A stretch of DNA of 64,000 bases from UTCHB3 sp964531325. GTDB lineage: Bacteria; Bacteroidota; Ignavibacteria; Ignavibacteriales; Ignavibacteriaceae. The notes under the pieces are model-generated. The model saw only the letters and a list, made by a program, of their open reading frames with translations. It was not told the origin of the DNA and ran no database searches. Position numbers and translations under genes: made by a program. Positions 43,423-52,195 of this stretch are shown here, one piece after another; within the stretch, counting starts at the first letter, position 1, and every line of letters begins with the position of its first letter. Location: positions 6,558 to 70,557 of the forward strand of contig CAZHCW010000019.1 of the NCBI GenBank assembly GCA_964531325.1, given 5' to 3'.

Positions 43423-44319
43423 GTGACTGTTAGTTTAAAGCAAGCATGTATCGGTTTTGAAGATTTTTTGGTGCATTCGAAAAAATCTTCCACAAACACT
43501 GTTGTTGCTTATAAAAATGATTTGGCAGACTTTCTAACATTCTGTGAGGGGTTAAAGCTAATTTCTGTAGATCAGGTTAGTGTGAAAACGGTTAAAAGGT
43601 TTTTAGGAAGTCTTGGTGTCAGCGGGCTGGATAAATCATCAATTGCCAGGAAAATGACAACTGTAAGAATGTTTTTTGAGTATCTGCTTGAAAAAGAATT
43701 TATTGGTTATAATTTTGTAAAAGATATTAAAAATCCAAAGTTTCGAAGGAAACTTCCTGAGATCATTTCAGATAAGGAATTTATTAAAACTGCCGCTCTG
43801 GCACCAAAAATTGAACAAAATGAATTTAAAGTTTTGTTACACGGGGCAATTCTTGAACTGCTTTATGGTTGTTCGCTTCGGGTATCGGAAGTCTGTTCAA
43901 TCAATACTCCGGATATCGATTTTACCGGTAGTTCCATCAGAGTAACGGGAAAAGGCTCAAAAACAAGACTGGTTCCTGTAGGGAAAGTATCTTTACAGGT
44001 ATTAAAGGATTATAAAGAATTAAAAGAAAAGTGTTTTGTTAACCCTCGTTTTCTCGTCAACCATCTTGGTAAGGAGGTGAATGTTAAATATATTTATCGG
44101 GTTGTTAACGAATATCTGTCGAACATAACAGATATCGATAAAAAAAGTCCACATGTTTTGCGACACAGTTCGGCTACTCATATGCTGGACAATGGAGCAG
44201 ATCTGTTGGCGATAAAAGAAATTTTAGGTCATGAAAATCTTTCAACCACTCAGATATATACTCATGTAAGTATCGAGAGATTGAGAAGTATTTACAAAAA
44301 AGCACATCCAAAGTCATAA
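43423..44319 (+). CDS. Tyrosine recombinase XerC/XerD
   Basis: Resolves chromosome dimers at dif, 298 aa from GTG 43423. The N-terminal SAM-like core-binding domain (about 1-100; SLKQACIGFEDFLVHSKKSSTNTVVAYKNDL) precedes the catalytic domain with Arg153 (CSLRVSEV), Lys177 (VTGKGSKTRLVP), His244 and Arg247 (HVLRHSSATHML), His270 (LGHENLSTT) and nucleophile Tyr279 (QIYTHVS). All catalytic residues are present. Size and the hpf gene next door fit a housekeeping Xer, not a phage integrase; no att-like repeats are seen. Confidence 0.92.
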   Translation: MTVSLKQACIGFEDFLVHSKKSSTNTVVAYKNDLADFLTFCEGLKLISVDQVSVKTVKRFLGSLGVSGLDKSSIARKMTTVRMFFEYLLEKEFIGYNFVKDIKNPKFRRKLPEIISDKEFIKTAALAPKIEQNEFKVLLHGAILELLYGCSLRVSEVCSINTPDIDFTGSSIRVTGKGSKTRLVPVGKVSLQVLKDYKELKEKCFVNPRFLVNHLGKEVNVKYIYRVVNEYLSNITDIDKKSPHVLRHSSATHMLDNGADLLAIKEILGHENLSTTQIYTHVSIERLRSIYKKAHPKS

Positions 44320-44336
44320 ATTATTCGGGAGGTACC

Positions 44337-44666
44337 ATGAATATACAGATAACAGCAAGAAAATTCACCGCAAGAGAGACTCTTAAAGATATAATCAAAG
44401 AAGAAGTTCTTTCGCTGCAGAAATTTTCTGATGAAATACTCGATGTTGAAGTTATCCTTAGCTATCAAAACTCAAAAGACAGCATTAAGGAAGTCGAGTT
44501 GATTGTAAAACTCCCCGGCACCATTTTAACTGCAAAAGACGACTCTGATGAGTATGCAAAAAGCGTAAAAGCAGCGGTTGAAAAAATCCAAAAACAAATA
44601 GTTAAAAGGAAATCAAAACAACAAGCCGTTAAAAAAATAGAAGTCAAAATTGATCCGGAGCTATAG
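44337..44666 (+). CDS. hpf: Ribosome hibernation-promoting factor (short HPF/RaiA type)
   Basis: Binds the small ribosomal subunit and promotes dormancy, 109 aa. It starts MNIQITARKFTARETLKDIIKEEVLSLQKF, the usual beta-alpha start, and has a basic C-terminus (QKQIVKRKSKQQAVKK). It is the short form without the dimerising tail of long HPF. GGGAGGTACC precedes the ATG. hprK starts 3 bp after the stop, a neighbourhood also known from proteobacterial rpoN clusters. Confidence 0.9.
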   Translation: MNIQITARKFTARETLKDIIKEEVLSLQKFSDEILDVEVILSYQNSKDSIKEVELIVKLPGTILTAKDDSDEYAKSVKAAVEKIQKQIVKRKSKQQAVKKIEVKIDPEL

Positions 44667-44669
44667 TAT

Positions 44670-45668
44670 TTGGAACTGATAACCAAAAAAAATATAACTG
44701 TCGAATTTTTTTTTAACAAAATAACAGACAAATTTAAGATCGTCAATTTTACAGGCAACTGTGGATTCGAACGATTAATTATTGAACCTAATCTTCACAG
44801 ACCCGGCTTGGCTTTAGCCGGGTTTGTTGATTTATTCTCCTACAATCGGATACAGATATTTGGTAATACCGAAATTCGATACCTCTCCTCTCTCACAGAG
44901 GATGCAAGAAAAATGGCGTTGGAAAGGATTTTTACATTTAGTGTCCCCTGCATAATAATGACTAATGGAATAAAACCTTTCCCTGAGATGATCGGACTGG
45001 CGGAAAAATATGATGTCGCTATTTTGGGGTCTCCTGATTCAACCACTCGATTAAGTTTTTTTATCAGCGATTTCCTTGATGACCAGTTTCTACCTCAGGT
45101 CTCACTACATGCCTCACTTGTAGATGTTTATGGTGTAGGAATCCTTTTCATGGGGCATTCCGGAGTAGGGAAAAGTGAAGTTGCACTCGATCTGATTGAG
45201 AGGGGTCATCGCCTCGTTGCTGATGATGTTGTAATTGCCACAAGGAAAGGGGAGGGGATTCTGATGGGTTCTGGAACCGATATTTCCAAACACTTTATGG
45301 AAATAAGAGGACTTGGCCTCATAAATGTGGAAAAAATGTTTGGAATACGGGCAATTAGATATCAAAAAAGAATTGAGGTTATTGTTGATCTCGAGATTTG
45401 GAACCCCGACCATGAATATACAAGGACCGGACTCGACGACAATTTCCAATCTTTGATGGATGTTGAACTCCCTTTTGTTAAACTTCCTATTGTTCCGGGA
45501 AAGAACATTACTGTAATTACAGAAGTAATCGCTTTGAACTATCTTTTGAAACATTATGGATACGATAGCGCAAAAGTTTTCAAGAACAGGCTGGAACAAA
45601 GGCTGAAAAATCCCGGAAACGAAAATTATGAAAGAGGAATTGACTATTTTGAGCATGATTTTGAATAA
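44670..45668 (+). CDS. hprK: HPr kinase/phosphorylase
   Basis: Phosphorylates HPr (or a related NPr/Crh protein) on serine and removes the phosphate, 332 aa from TTG 44670. The N-terminal domain precedes SLHASLVDVYGVGILFMGHSGVGKSEVALDLIERGHRLVADD, in which the Walker A GHSGVGKS is at 162-169 and the catalytic His at about 147. EIRGLGLINVEKMFG is the second signature. No PTS gene is in the window, so the target and role (carbon or nitrogen control) are unknown. Confidence 0.93.
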   Translation: MELITKKNITVEFFFNKITDKFKIVNFTGNCGFERLIIEPNLHRPGLALAGFVDLFSYNRIQIFGNTEIRYLSSLTEDARKMALERIFTFSVPCIIMTNGIKPFPEMIGLAEKYDVAILGSPDSTTRLSFFISDFLDDQFLPQVSLHASLVDVYGVGILFMGHSGVGKSEVALDLIERGHRLVADDVVIATRKGEGILMGSGTDISKHFMEIRGLGLINVEKMFGIRAIRYQKRIEVIVDLEIWNPDHEYTRTGLDDNFQSLMDVELPFVKLPIVPGKNITVITEVIALNYLLKHYGYDSAKVFKNRLEQRLKNPGNENYERGIDYFEHDFE

Positions 45669-45674
45669 TAGATG

Positions 45675-45705
45675 CTTGTTTATCACTCCCGGTTTTGTAG
45701 TTTTG
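45675..45705 (+). promoter_or_regulatory. Possible Bacteroidota-type promoter for the M23 gene
   Basis: CTTG (45675-45678), 19 bp, TAGTTTTG (45698-45705): -7 box matches TAnnTTTG, -33 box has one mismatch. It lies in the 65-bp gap between hprK and the M23 peptidase gene. Confidence 0.4.
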
Positions 45706-45733
45706 TAGATTAAATTTTAATTAGTTTGACAAT

Positions 45734-46690
45734 TTGAATTTCCACGACTCTATGAATAGATTTCTGAGCAGATATTATTTTATCTCCAGGCATGAACTTA
45801 AGATACGCACCTTTAAATTTCCCTCTATAAAAACTGTTTACCCTGTCATCATTAGTTTCACAGCTCTTTCATTTGTGATTCTTATTACATCCGGTTTTTT
45901 TGCAGGAAACGGACTTGACAGTGAAACAGGTTCTGCAATTATGGATGAAAATGTCAGATTAAGGGCACAAATCAGTGAATTGAAGGAAGAAATTGACAGA
46001 GTAAACGGGCGACTTTCCACTGTGATCAGTATGAACAACGAGATTCGCGCACTTAATGATTTGCCTCGATTTGACAGTGCGTTCTTTAGAATCGACGAAA
46101 GTGTGGCTGCCCGGGATGAACGAAGCGCGATCTCTACCTCAGGATTGTCGACAAGCATCGACGATGCATTTAATCTGCTGGCAGTTCTTGAAAAAAATCT
46201 TGAGATACAATCAAAATTCAACAAAGATTTATCATCTGCCTTGGTGGATAAAACATCTTATCTACGCGGAATACCATCAATAAAACCGATTGATGCAAAT
46301 TTTAATCGTACAAGTTTTGGTCCCCGTAAAAACCCGGTTACAGGTCAACCACAGTTTCATACAGGACTTGATATGGGTTCAAAATTTGGGCAGGAAATTT
46401 ATGCAACGGCAGATGGTATAGTTGAACGGGCAGACAATTTCAGTGGTTACGGGCTTTGTGTGATCATAGCACATGAATCCGGCTATAAAACTCTTTATGG
46501 ACATTGTTCAAAATTAATTGTAAAAAAAGGTGACCGTGTTTCAAGAGGTACTCTTCTTGCACTGGTGGGCAGTACAGGTATTTCAACCGGCCCACATCTT
46601 CATTATGAAGTGATTTATAATGGCGAGCACCTTAATCCGGCTGATTTTTTCTTTGATGAAGAAAAATCTTTTATTAATAAATCGAAGTAA
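45734..46690 (+). CDS. M23-family metallopeptidase, membrane-anchored
   Basis: Probable peptidoglycan endopeptidase or an EnvC/MepM-like activator, about 318 aa from TTG 45734; ATG 45752 is equally possible. A membrane helix (VYPVIISFTALSFVILITSGFFA) is followed by a coiled coil (about 70-160; RLRAQISELKEEIDRVNGRL) and a C-terminal LytM domain. Zinc ligands are His and Asp in FHTGLDMG and the second His of GPHLHYEV, with YGHCS also conserved, so the domain looks active. Confidence 0.9.
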   Translation: MNFHDSMNRFLSRYYFISRHELKIRTFKFPSIKTVYPVIISFTALSFVILITSGFFAGNGLDSETGSAIMDENVRLRAQISELKEEIDRVNGRLSTVISMNNEIRALNDLPRFDSAFFRIDESVAARDERSAISTSGLSTSIDDAFNLLAVLEKNLEIQSKFNKDLSSALVDKTSYLRGIPSIKPIDANFNRTSFGPRKNPVTGQPQFHTGLDMGSKFGQEIYATADGIVERADNFSGYGLCVIIAHESGYKTLYGHCSKLIVKKGDRVSRGTLLALVGSTGISTGPHLHYEVIYNGEHLNPADFFFDEEKSFINKSK

Positions 46691-46711
46691 AACCAACATA
46701 GGGATCAGTTT

Positions 46712-46933
46712 ATGATTTGGACTATAGAATTAGCATCATACCTCGAGGACGCTCCATGGCCGGCTTCGAAGGAGGAATTAATAGATTATGCAGAGCGCAT
46801 CGGTGCACCTCTTGAAGTTATCGAAAATTTAAAAGAGCTTGAGGACTCAGATGAACCCTACGAATCTGTAGAAGATATTTGGCCCGATTATCCTACTGAT
46901 GAAGATTTCTTTTTCAATGCTGACGAGTATTAA
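46712..46933 (+). CDS. Small acidic DUF2795-like protein
   Basis: 73-aa very acidic protein, similar in plan to DUF2795 proteins (LASYLEDAPWPASKEELIDYAERIGAPLEVIENLKEL, then an Asp/Glu-rich tail with EDIWPDYPTDEDFFFNADEY). Function unknown. A GGGATC purine run lies before the ATG. It stands between the M23 peptidase and holB genes; the close spacing makes co-transcription likely. Confidence 0.75.
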   Translation: MIWTIELASYLEDAPWPASKEELIDYAERIGAPLEVIENLKELEDSDEPYESVEDIWPDYPTDEDFFFNADEY

Positions 46934-46955
46934 AAGTGATCTGCAATAACCGGTA

Positions 46956-48098
46956 ATGAAAGACCTTTTTAGTGGAATTTATGGTCAGAAATCTGTAAAA
47001 GAAATACTCTCCGGATTTCTGACCAATAAAAAAATACCACAAGCCCTTTTGTTTTCGGGACCTCCGGGCGTAGGAAAAGATTTCGTTGCAATTCGATTTG
47101 CCAACTTAATAAACAGAATTGGAAAAGAGGATTTTAACCTTGAAGAAGTGGTAGATGCCCTAAAAGAACCCGCCGTTAAATTTATTTGTCCTCTCCCTGT
47201 CGGGAAAAATGAATCTTCGGATGATGGTCCATACGACCGTATGACTCCTTCAGACATGGAGTTGATTCAGGAGGAATTTAGAAAAAAAGAAGAAAATCCA
47301 TATTATAAAATTTCCATACCCAAAGCAAATGATATAAAAATATCCTCCATCCGCTCCCTCACAAAATATCTGTCGCTTTCGTTTCATGAAACAGGATATC
47401 GAACAGTCATAATATCAGACGCACACCTGATGAACGAACCGGCACAAAATTCAATCTTGAAAAATCTTGAGGAACCACCCGACGGGTTCGTTTTTATTTT
47501 AACGACTTCTGATCCATCACTACTTAGAGAAACTATAAAGTCGCGTTGTTGGCCGGTTGAATTTATACCATTGACAAAGTCTGAAATTGTGGATGTACTC
47601 CAAAATAATTTTGGATTGGAAAAAGTTGAGACAGATTTATTGTCACATCTGAGTTCAGGCTCAATTTCAAAAGCACTTTATTTGAGAGAAAAAAATCTCT
47701 TCGACAGACAGGCTTCGGTAATTTCCTTTCTGAGATATTCACTTGCCGGCAAACTTAGCTCGGCACATAAAGAAATAAAAGATATATTATCAGAAAATGA
47801 TTCGGAAATGTTCCAACTGTTTGTTAGCCTTGTACTGCTCTGGTTTGAAGATTTTAAAAGATATCTAATCGGTTTTCGGGACGATTTGTTCTATTCCCGG
47901 CACATCGATACATTCGAAAAATTTGCTCAAAAATATAGTTCAATCGACCCAAACAGGGCAGTTGGTTCAATAGAAAAAATACTTTATTACATAGAAAACA
48001 ATAATCTAAATATGCAAATCGCAAGTTATAACATAATGTTTCTGATTGCATCATTAATTCAGAACGATCTGATTGACGAAAAAATTTATTTAAATTGA
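46956..48098 (+). CDS. holB: DNA polymerase III delta' subunit
   Basis: Clamp-loader subunit, 380 aa. Motifs are FSGPPGVGKDFVA (Walker A ending in Asp rather than Thr/Ser, consistent with a non-ATPase delta'), ISDAHLMNEPAQNSILKNLEEPPDGFVFILTTSD and ETIKSRCWPVEF (SRC sensor). The zinc-binding Cys cluster of many DnaX/HolB proteins is not visible. It lies 22 bp after the small acidic gene. Confidence 0.87.
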   Translation: MKDLFSGIYGQKSVKEILSGFLTNKKIPQALLFSGPPGVGKDFVAIRFANLINRIGKEDFNLEEVVDALKEPAVKFICPLPVGKNESSDDGPYDRMTPSDMELIQEEFRKKEENPYYKISIPKANDIKISSIRSLTKYLSLSFHETGYRTVIISDAHLMNEPAQNSILKNLEEPPDGFVFILTTSDPSLLRETIKSRCWPVEFIPLTKSEIVDVLQNNFGLEKVETDLLSHLSSGSISKALYLREKNLFDRQASVISFLRYSLAGKLSSAHKEIKDILSENDSEMFQLFVSLVLLWFEDFKRYLIGFRDDLFYSRHIDTFEKFAQKYSSIDPNRAVGSIEKILYYIENNNLNMQIASYNIMFLIASLIQNDLIDEKIYLN

Positions 48099-48109
48099 AA
48101 GGAATTGAC

Positions 48110-49285
48110 ATGAAAAAAGTGGTTATAACACACGCAAAAAGAACTCCGATTGGCTCATTTGGTGGGTCGCTTGCATCATTCACTGCAGCACAGCTTGGTG
48201 GAACTGTAATCAAAGCCATTCTCGATGAGTCGGGAATTGATAAAAATCTGGTAAATGAAGTGATTTTTGGAAATGTGTTAATGGCTGGCCAGGGTCAGGC
48301 ACCTGCCCGCCAGGCAGCACTTAATGCTGGGTTACCTGTTACCGTTGAGACATTTACTCTTAATAAAATGTGTGGTAGTGGACTGAAGGCAATTATGCTC
48401 GCTCATCAGGCTATTGTGGCCGGAGATGCTGATATTATTGTTGCCGGTGGAATGGAATCGATGTCCAACGCTCCTTACCTTCTTCCAAAAGCCAGGAACG
48501 GATTTAAATATGGTCATGGTGAGATTTATGACTCTGTTCTGCTTGACGGTCTAACAGATGTTTATAATCGGATACACATGGGTAATTGTGCTGAGATTTG
48601 TGCCAAAAACATGGAAATTACGAGAGAAGAACTTGATCAGTTCGCAATCACCTCATATTCAAGGGCACAAGAAGCTCAAAAAGCAGGTAAGTTCAAAGAT
48701 GAAATGGTGCCACTTGTAGTTAAATCAAAAGCCGGTGATTTGATTGTCGATAAAGATGAAGACCCTGACAAAACCAATTTTGCTAAAATCCCAACCCTCC
48801 GTCCGGTATTTGATAAAGACGGGGTTGTAACTGCAGCTAATGCAAGTAATCTTAATGATGGTGCGGCTGCCGTGCTCATTATGTCTGAAGAAAAGGCACT
48901 TGAACTTGGATTTAGACCTTTGGTTGAAATCGTTGCACAAAGTTCTGCTGCAAAGGCACCTGTGGATTTTACAACTGCTCCTGCCGATGCTATCCTTAAA
49001 GTACTAAATAAAGCAGGTCTAAAAGTTGGAGATATCGATCTTTATGAAATAAATGAAGCTTTTGCTGTGGTTTCTCTCGCTGTAAATAAACTTACAGGTA
49101 TCACTACTGAAAATACAAATGTTAATGGGGGAGCCGTGGCTCTTGGTCACCCAATTGGAGCAAGTGGAGCGAGAATTGTTGCTACTTTGATCCATGAAAT
49201 GTTAAGAAGAAACTCAACTTATGGACTCGCCAGTCTTTGTATTGGTGGTGGTGAGGCTTCTGCGTTGATAATAAAAAAATATTAA
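48110..49285 (+). CDS. Acetyl-CoA C-acetyltransferase (thiolase)
   Basis: Condenses or cleaves acyl-CoA, 391 aa. Start is ATG 48110 with AAAGGA upstream; an in-frame TTG 15 bp earlier is inside that site. The active site is complete: Cys88 in NKMCGSGLKAI, the NEAF segment (YEINEAFAVVSLAVNKL), His in ALGHPIGASGARI and Cys377 in SLCIGGGEASA. Together with the downstream 3-hydroxyacyl-CoA dehydrogenase it makes or uses acetoacetyl-CoA and 3-hydroxybutyryl-CoA, in butyrate-type or fatty-acid metabolism. Confidence 0.95.
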   Translation: MKKVVITHAKRTPIGSFGGSLASFTAAQLGGTVIKAILDESGIDKNLVNEVIFGNVLMAGQGQAPARQAALNAGLPVTVETFTLNKMCGSGLKAIMLAHQAIVAGDADIIVAGGMESMSNAPYLLPKARNGFKYGHGEIYDSVLLDGLTDVYNRIHMGNCAEICAKNMEITREELDQFAITSYSRAQEAQKAGKFKDEMVPLVVKSKAGDLIVDKDEDPDKTNFAKIPTLRPVFDKDGVVTAANASNLNDGAAAVLIMSEEKALELGFRPLVEIVAQSSAAKAPVDFTTAPADAILKVLNKAGLKVGDIDLYEINEAFAVVSLAVNKLTGITTENTNVNGGAVALGHPIGASGARIVATLIHEMLRRNSTYGLASLCIGGGEASALIIKKY

Positions 49286-49306
49286 TATTTGAAGGAGATC
49301 AAATAG

Positions 49307-50155
49307 ATGAAAATAACCAAAGTTGCAGTTGTTGGTGGTGGAACAATGGGAAACGGGATTGTAACCGTATTCGCATTAAATGGATTTCCGGTTACTCTTG
49401 TCGAAACAAAAGACGAACTGATTCAAAAAGCGATAACTAATATCAGCTCGAGCCTCGATCGGATGGTTAAAAAAGAAACTATCAAAGCCGAAGATAAAAT
49501 TGCGGCATTGGGAAATATCAATTCCGTTTGTGGAGTGGCAAATGTTGATCCTGAAACTGATCTTGTTATTGAGGCAGTTTATGAGAACAAAGAAGTTAAG
49601 TTATCTATATTTAATGAGTTAGATAAGATACTTAAAGCTGATGCGATTATGGCAACCAACACTTCATCGATCTCAATAACTGAACTTGCACCGCCTTCGA
49701 GAGCCTCAAACTTCATAGGCATGCACTTTATGAATCCGGTTCCAATCATGAAATTGGTTGAAATTATTCGTGGATACTCAACTTCAGACGAAACTTACTC
49801 TATAATTAAAGAACTAACTTTAAAACTTGAAAAAGTTCCGGTAGAAGTGCAGGATTATCCCGGATTTATTTCAAACAGGATCTTGATGCCGATGATAAAT
49901 GAAGCAATTTTTTCATTGATGGAAGGTGTGGCTTCAAAAGAAGACATCGATTCGGTCATGAAATTAGGTATGAACCATCCAATGGGTCCACTTACCCTCG
50001 CTGACTTTATCGGGCTTGATGTATGTTTGGCAATTATGGAGGTTTTATTTAATGGATTTAACGATCCAAAATACAGGCCGTGTCCATTACTAAAAAAAAT
50101 GGTGGCTGCCGGTAAATTGGGCAGAAAATCCGGGGAAGGATTCTATAAATACTAA
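49307..50155 (+). CDS. 3-hydroxybutyryl-CoA dehydrogenase
   Basis: NAD(P)-linked oxidoreductase for acetoacetyl-CoA and 3-hydroxybutyryl-CoA, 282 aa (standard for the stand-alone form). Rossmann motif VAVVGGGTMGNGIVTVFALNG, catalytic-region FIGMHFMNPVPIMKLVEII (catalytic His) and C-terminal GMNHPMGPLTLADFIGLDVC and SGEGFYKY. GGAGATC precedes the ATG. It follows the thiolase by 21 bp. Confidence 0.94.
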   Translation: MKITKVAVVGGGTMGNGIVTVFALNGFPVTLVETKDELIQKAITNISSSLDRMVKKETIKAEDKIAALGNINSVCGVANVDPETDLVIEAVYENKEVKLSIFNELDKILKADAIMATNTSSISITELAPPSRASNFIGMHFMNPVPIMKLVEIIRGYSTSDETYSIIKELTLKLEKVPVEVQDYPGFISNRILMPMINEAIFSLMEGVASKEDIDSVMKLGMNHPMGPLTLADFIGLDVCLAIMEVLFNGFNDPKYRPCPLLKKMVAAGKLGRKSGEGFYKY

Positions 50156-51986
50156 ACGCCCAAAAGCCGGTTTTTTCAGGACATTTCTTGCGGTATTAAA
50201 ATATTATGTCCATAAGATCCCAATCAGTTCGTATGGTTGGGATCTTACCCAAGATGGGTACTCACTGATATTAGGTGCTGTAACAGGTGTTTTGTGTGGA
50301 TTTGGGGCTGTAATTTTTCACAATTCAATTGAATACATCAAAGAACTCTTCTTCTACCTTCCTCCTTCACTTTTCCCGGGCTTTAAAACTTTTTATCCTG
50401 AAACTTTTCCCGGAGTGATTTATGTAATTTTAGTGCCGGCAATTGGAGGCCTCATCGTTGGAATACTTGCGATGATCTTCGAAAAAGGTAAAAAAGGGGA
50501 GGGGATATCAAATGTTATTCTTGCAGTAGCCACAAAAGACGGGATAATAAAGGGAAGTGTCGCCGTCCTTAAAACAGTTCAGACAGCAATAAGCATTGGA
50601 ACAGGTGGCGCGGGTGGTAAAGAAGGACCAATTGTTCAGATTGGTGCTGCAATCGGATCAGGTTTTGGGCAATTTCTGAATTTATCATCAGACCGGCTTA
50701 GAATTCTTGTAGGTTGTGGGGCAGCTGCAGGGCTTTCTGCAGCCTTTAATGCTCCTCTCGGCGGGGCAATTTTTACCATGGAAATTATTCTAAGGACTTT
50801 TAACTCGCGTTCCTTGGGTCCCATCATTGTTTCCTCGGTTTTTGCGACTGCTATCTCTCGTGGCTTCATAGGTGATGAACCTGCATTTCAGATACCAAAT
50901 TATGCACTTACAAGCAATAACGAGTTCTTCTTTTATATTATTTTGGGGGTTGTAGCGGGTCTCGTTTCGGTTTATTTTGTGAGAACCATATTTTTTGTTG
51001 ACGAAATATTTAATAAAATTACCATACCAATTTTCTTAAAACCTGCTTTGGGTGGTATTTGTGTCGGAATGATTGGATTATTTCTGCCGGGAGTATATGG
51101 ATTCAGTCAGCAAACGGTTGACAGATCTCTTTACAATCAGAATAGTCTGGAACTGTTGTTACTCCTCGTACTCCTGAAACCTGTCGCTACGGCGCTCACA
51201 GTAGGCTCAGGAGGCCATGGTGGAACATTTGCACCCAGTTTGTTTACCGGTGCAATGCTTGGTGGTGCTGTGGGGCAATTAATTAATATTGTTTTTCCGG
51301 AATTATCCGTTTCTCCGGGTGCATACGCACTTGTTGGAATGGGTGCTGTAGTTGCAGGCACAACTCATGCTTCTTTGACGGCTCTCATCATGGTGTTTGA
51401 GATGACCAATAATTACAAGATTATTCTACCTTTAATGTTAGCGATCACCATTTCCACTGTGATCTCAAAAGGAATACTCAAAGGTTCGCTTTATACAATA
51501 AGACTTGGTAGAGAAGGAACCGGACTCGACATTTACGGCAGAAAAAGTTCTGTTCTGAAGTCGATGCACATATCATCGATAATTGAAAATACAGATGTAT
51601 TTATTCATGAATCAGACAATTATCACAGAGTTGTAGATTTACTGCGAAATTCAAATTATGAAACCTTGTTGGTTCGTAATTCAGAAGGACAAATTCTTGG
51701 AGTGATAACTTATACGGATCTCAGGAAAATGATGTTTAATGAAGAGATGTCTTCAGTGGTGGATTTTCTGATTGCAAGAGATTTGATGAAAAGGAGATTT
51801 CCTACAATTAGTGACAATGCAAACGCTGATGATGCACTTAAGATGATGGAAACATTTGACCTTGAATATTTACCGGTCTATGATTCTGAAAAAGATTTTA
51901 AGGGGATCGTAAGTAAACAAAAAATACTGAGCATATATCAAAATGAACTTTTTAAGGCAGAAAAAGATATGGATATGTCAACCTGA
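50145..51986 (+). CDS. ClC-type chloride channel/transporter with CBS pair, start unresolved
   Basis: Membrane anion channel or H+/Cl- exchanger. ClC signatures are GTGGAGGKEGPIVQIGAAIG (gating Glu in GKEGP), GLSAAFNAPLGGAIFTMEIIL and GSGGHGGTFAPSLFTGAMLG. A tandem CBS domain is at the C-terminus (IIENTDVFIHESDNYHRVVDLL, ARDLMKRRFPTISDNANADDALKMME). The first recognised start is TTG 50292, but credible N-terminal sequence (KRPKAGFFRTFLAVLKYYV) extends upstream in frame. No ATG, GTG or TTG occurs there; an ATA at 50145 follows a good site (GGAAGGA, 4-5 nt spacing). The start therefore is uncertain, possibly ATA or a sequence change. It overlaps hbd by 11 bp if ATA is used. Confidence 0.8.
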   Translation: MNTKRPKAGFFRTFLAVLKYYVHKIPISSYGWDLTQDGYSLILGAVTGVLCGFGAVIFHNSIEYIKELFFYLPPSLFPGFKTFYPETFPGVIYVILVPAIGGLIVGILAMIFEKGKKGEGISNVILAVATKDGIIKGSVAVLKTVQTAISIGTGGAGGKEGPIVQIGAAIGSGFGQFLNLSSDRLRILVGCGAAAGLSAAFNAPLGGAIFTMEIILRTFNSRSLGPIIVSSVFATAISRGFIGDEPAFQIPNYALTSNNEFFFYIILGVVAGLVSVYFVRTIFFVDEIFNKITIPIFLKPALGGICVGMIGLFLPGVYGFSQQTVDRSLYNQNSLELLLLLVLLKPVATALTVGSGGHGGTFAPSLFTGAMLGGAVGQLINIVFPELSVSPGAYALVGMGAVVAGTTHASLTALIMVFEMTNNYKIILPLMLAITISTVISKGILKGSLYTIRLGREGTGLDIYGRKSSVLKSMHISSIIENTDVFIHESDNYHRVVDLLRNSNYETLLVRNSEGQILGVITYTDLRKMMFNEEMSSVVDFLIARDLMKRRFPTISDNANADDALKMMETFDLEYLPVYDSEKDFKGIVSKQKILSIYQNELFKAEKDMDMST

Positions 51987-52145
51987 GATTCTGTTTCTGT
52001 CACTTCAAAATGTCCTATAATGTATATTATGTTAACTAAATGAACCCATTGAATTTGATCAATTTGTTTCCCTACTTTCCCGGCTAATCATTTATTCTTC
52101 TATCTCAAATTTGTCAATCTTATCAGTTAAATCGATTTAACCAAT

Positions 52146-52185
52146 AAGGCATCAGACAAAACAGATAGTCTGATGCCTTTGTAAA
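52146..52185. terminator. Intrinsic terminator between convergent ClC and M16 genes
   Basis: 12-bp perfect stem AAGGCATCAGAC / GTCTGATGCCTT with a 10-nt loop (52146-52179). It serves the convergent ends of the + strand ClC gene and the - strand M16 gene. Confidence 0.8.
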
Positions 52186-52195
52186 CAGTTTACAG

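Noticed and set aside
43423..44319. Phage or island integrase
   Set aside because: Housekeeping Xer length and motifs, neighbours ybeY and hpf, no att repeats or phage genes.
45725..45756. Sigma-70 type TTGACA promoter before the M23 gene
   Set aside because: The only TATGAA-like -10 is 20 bp away and within the coding region; a Bacteroidota-type box upstream fits better.
46712..46933. Antitoxin or small phage protein
   Set aside because: No toxin partner; sequence fits a DUF2795-like acidic protein among core genes.
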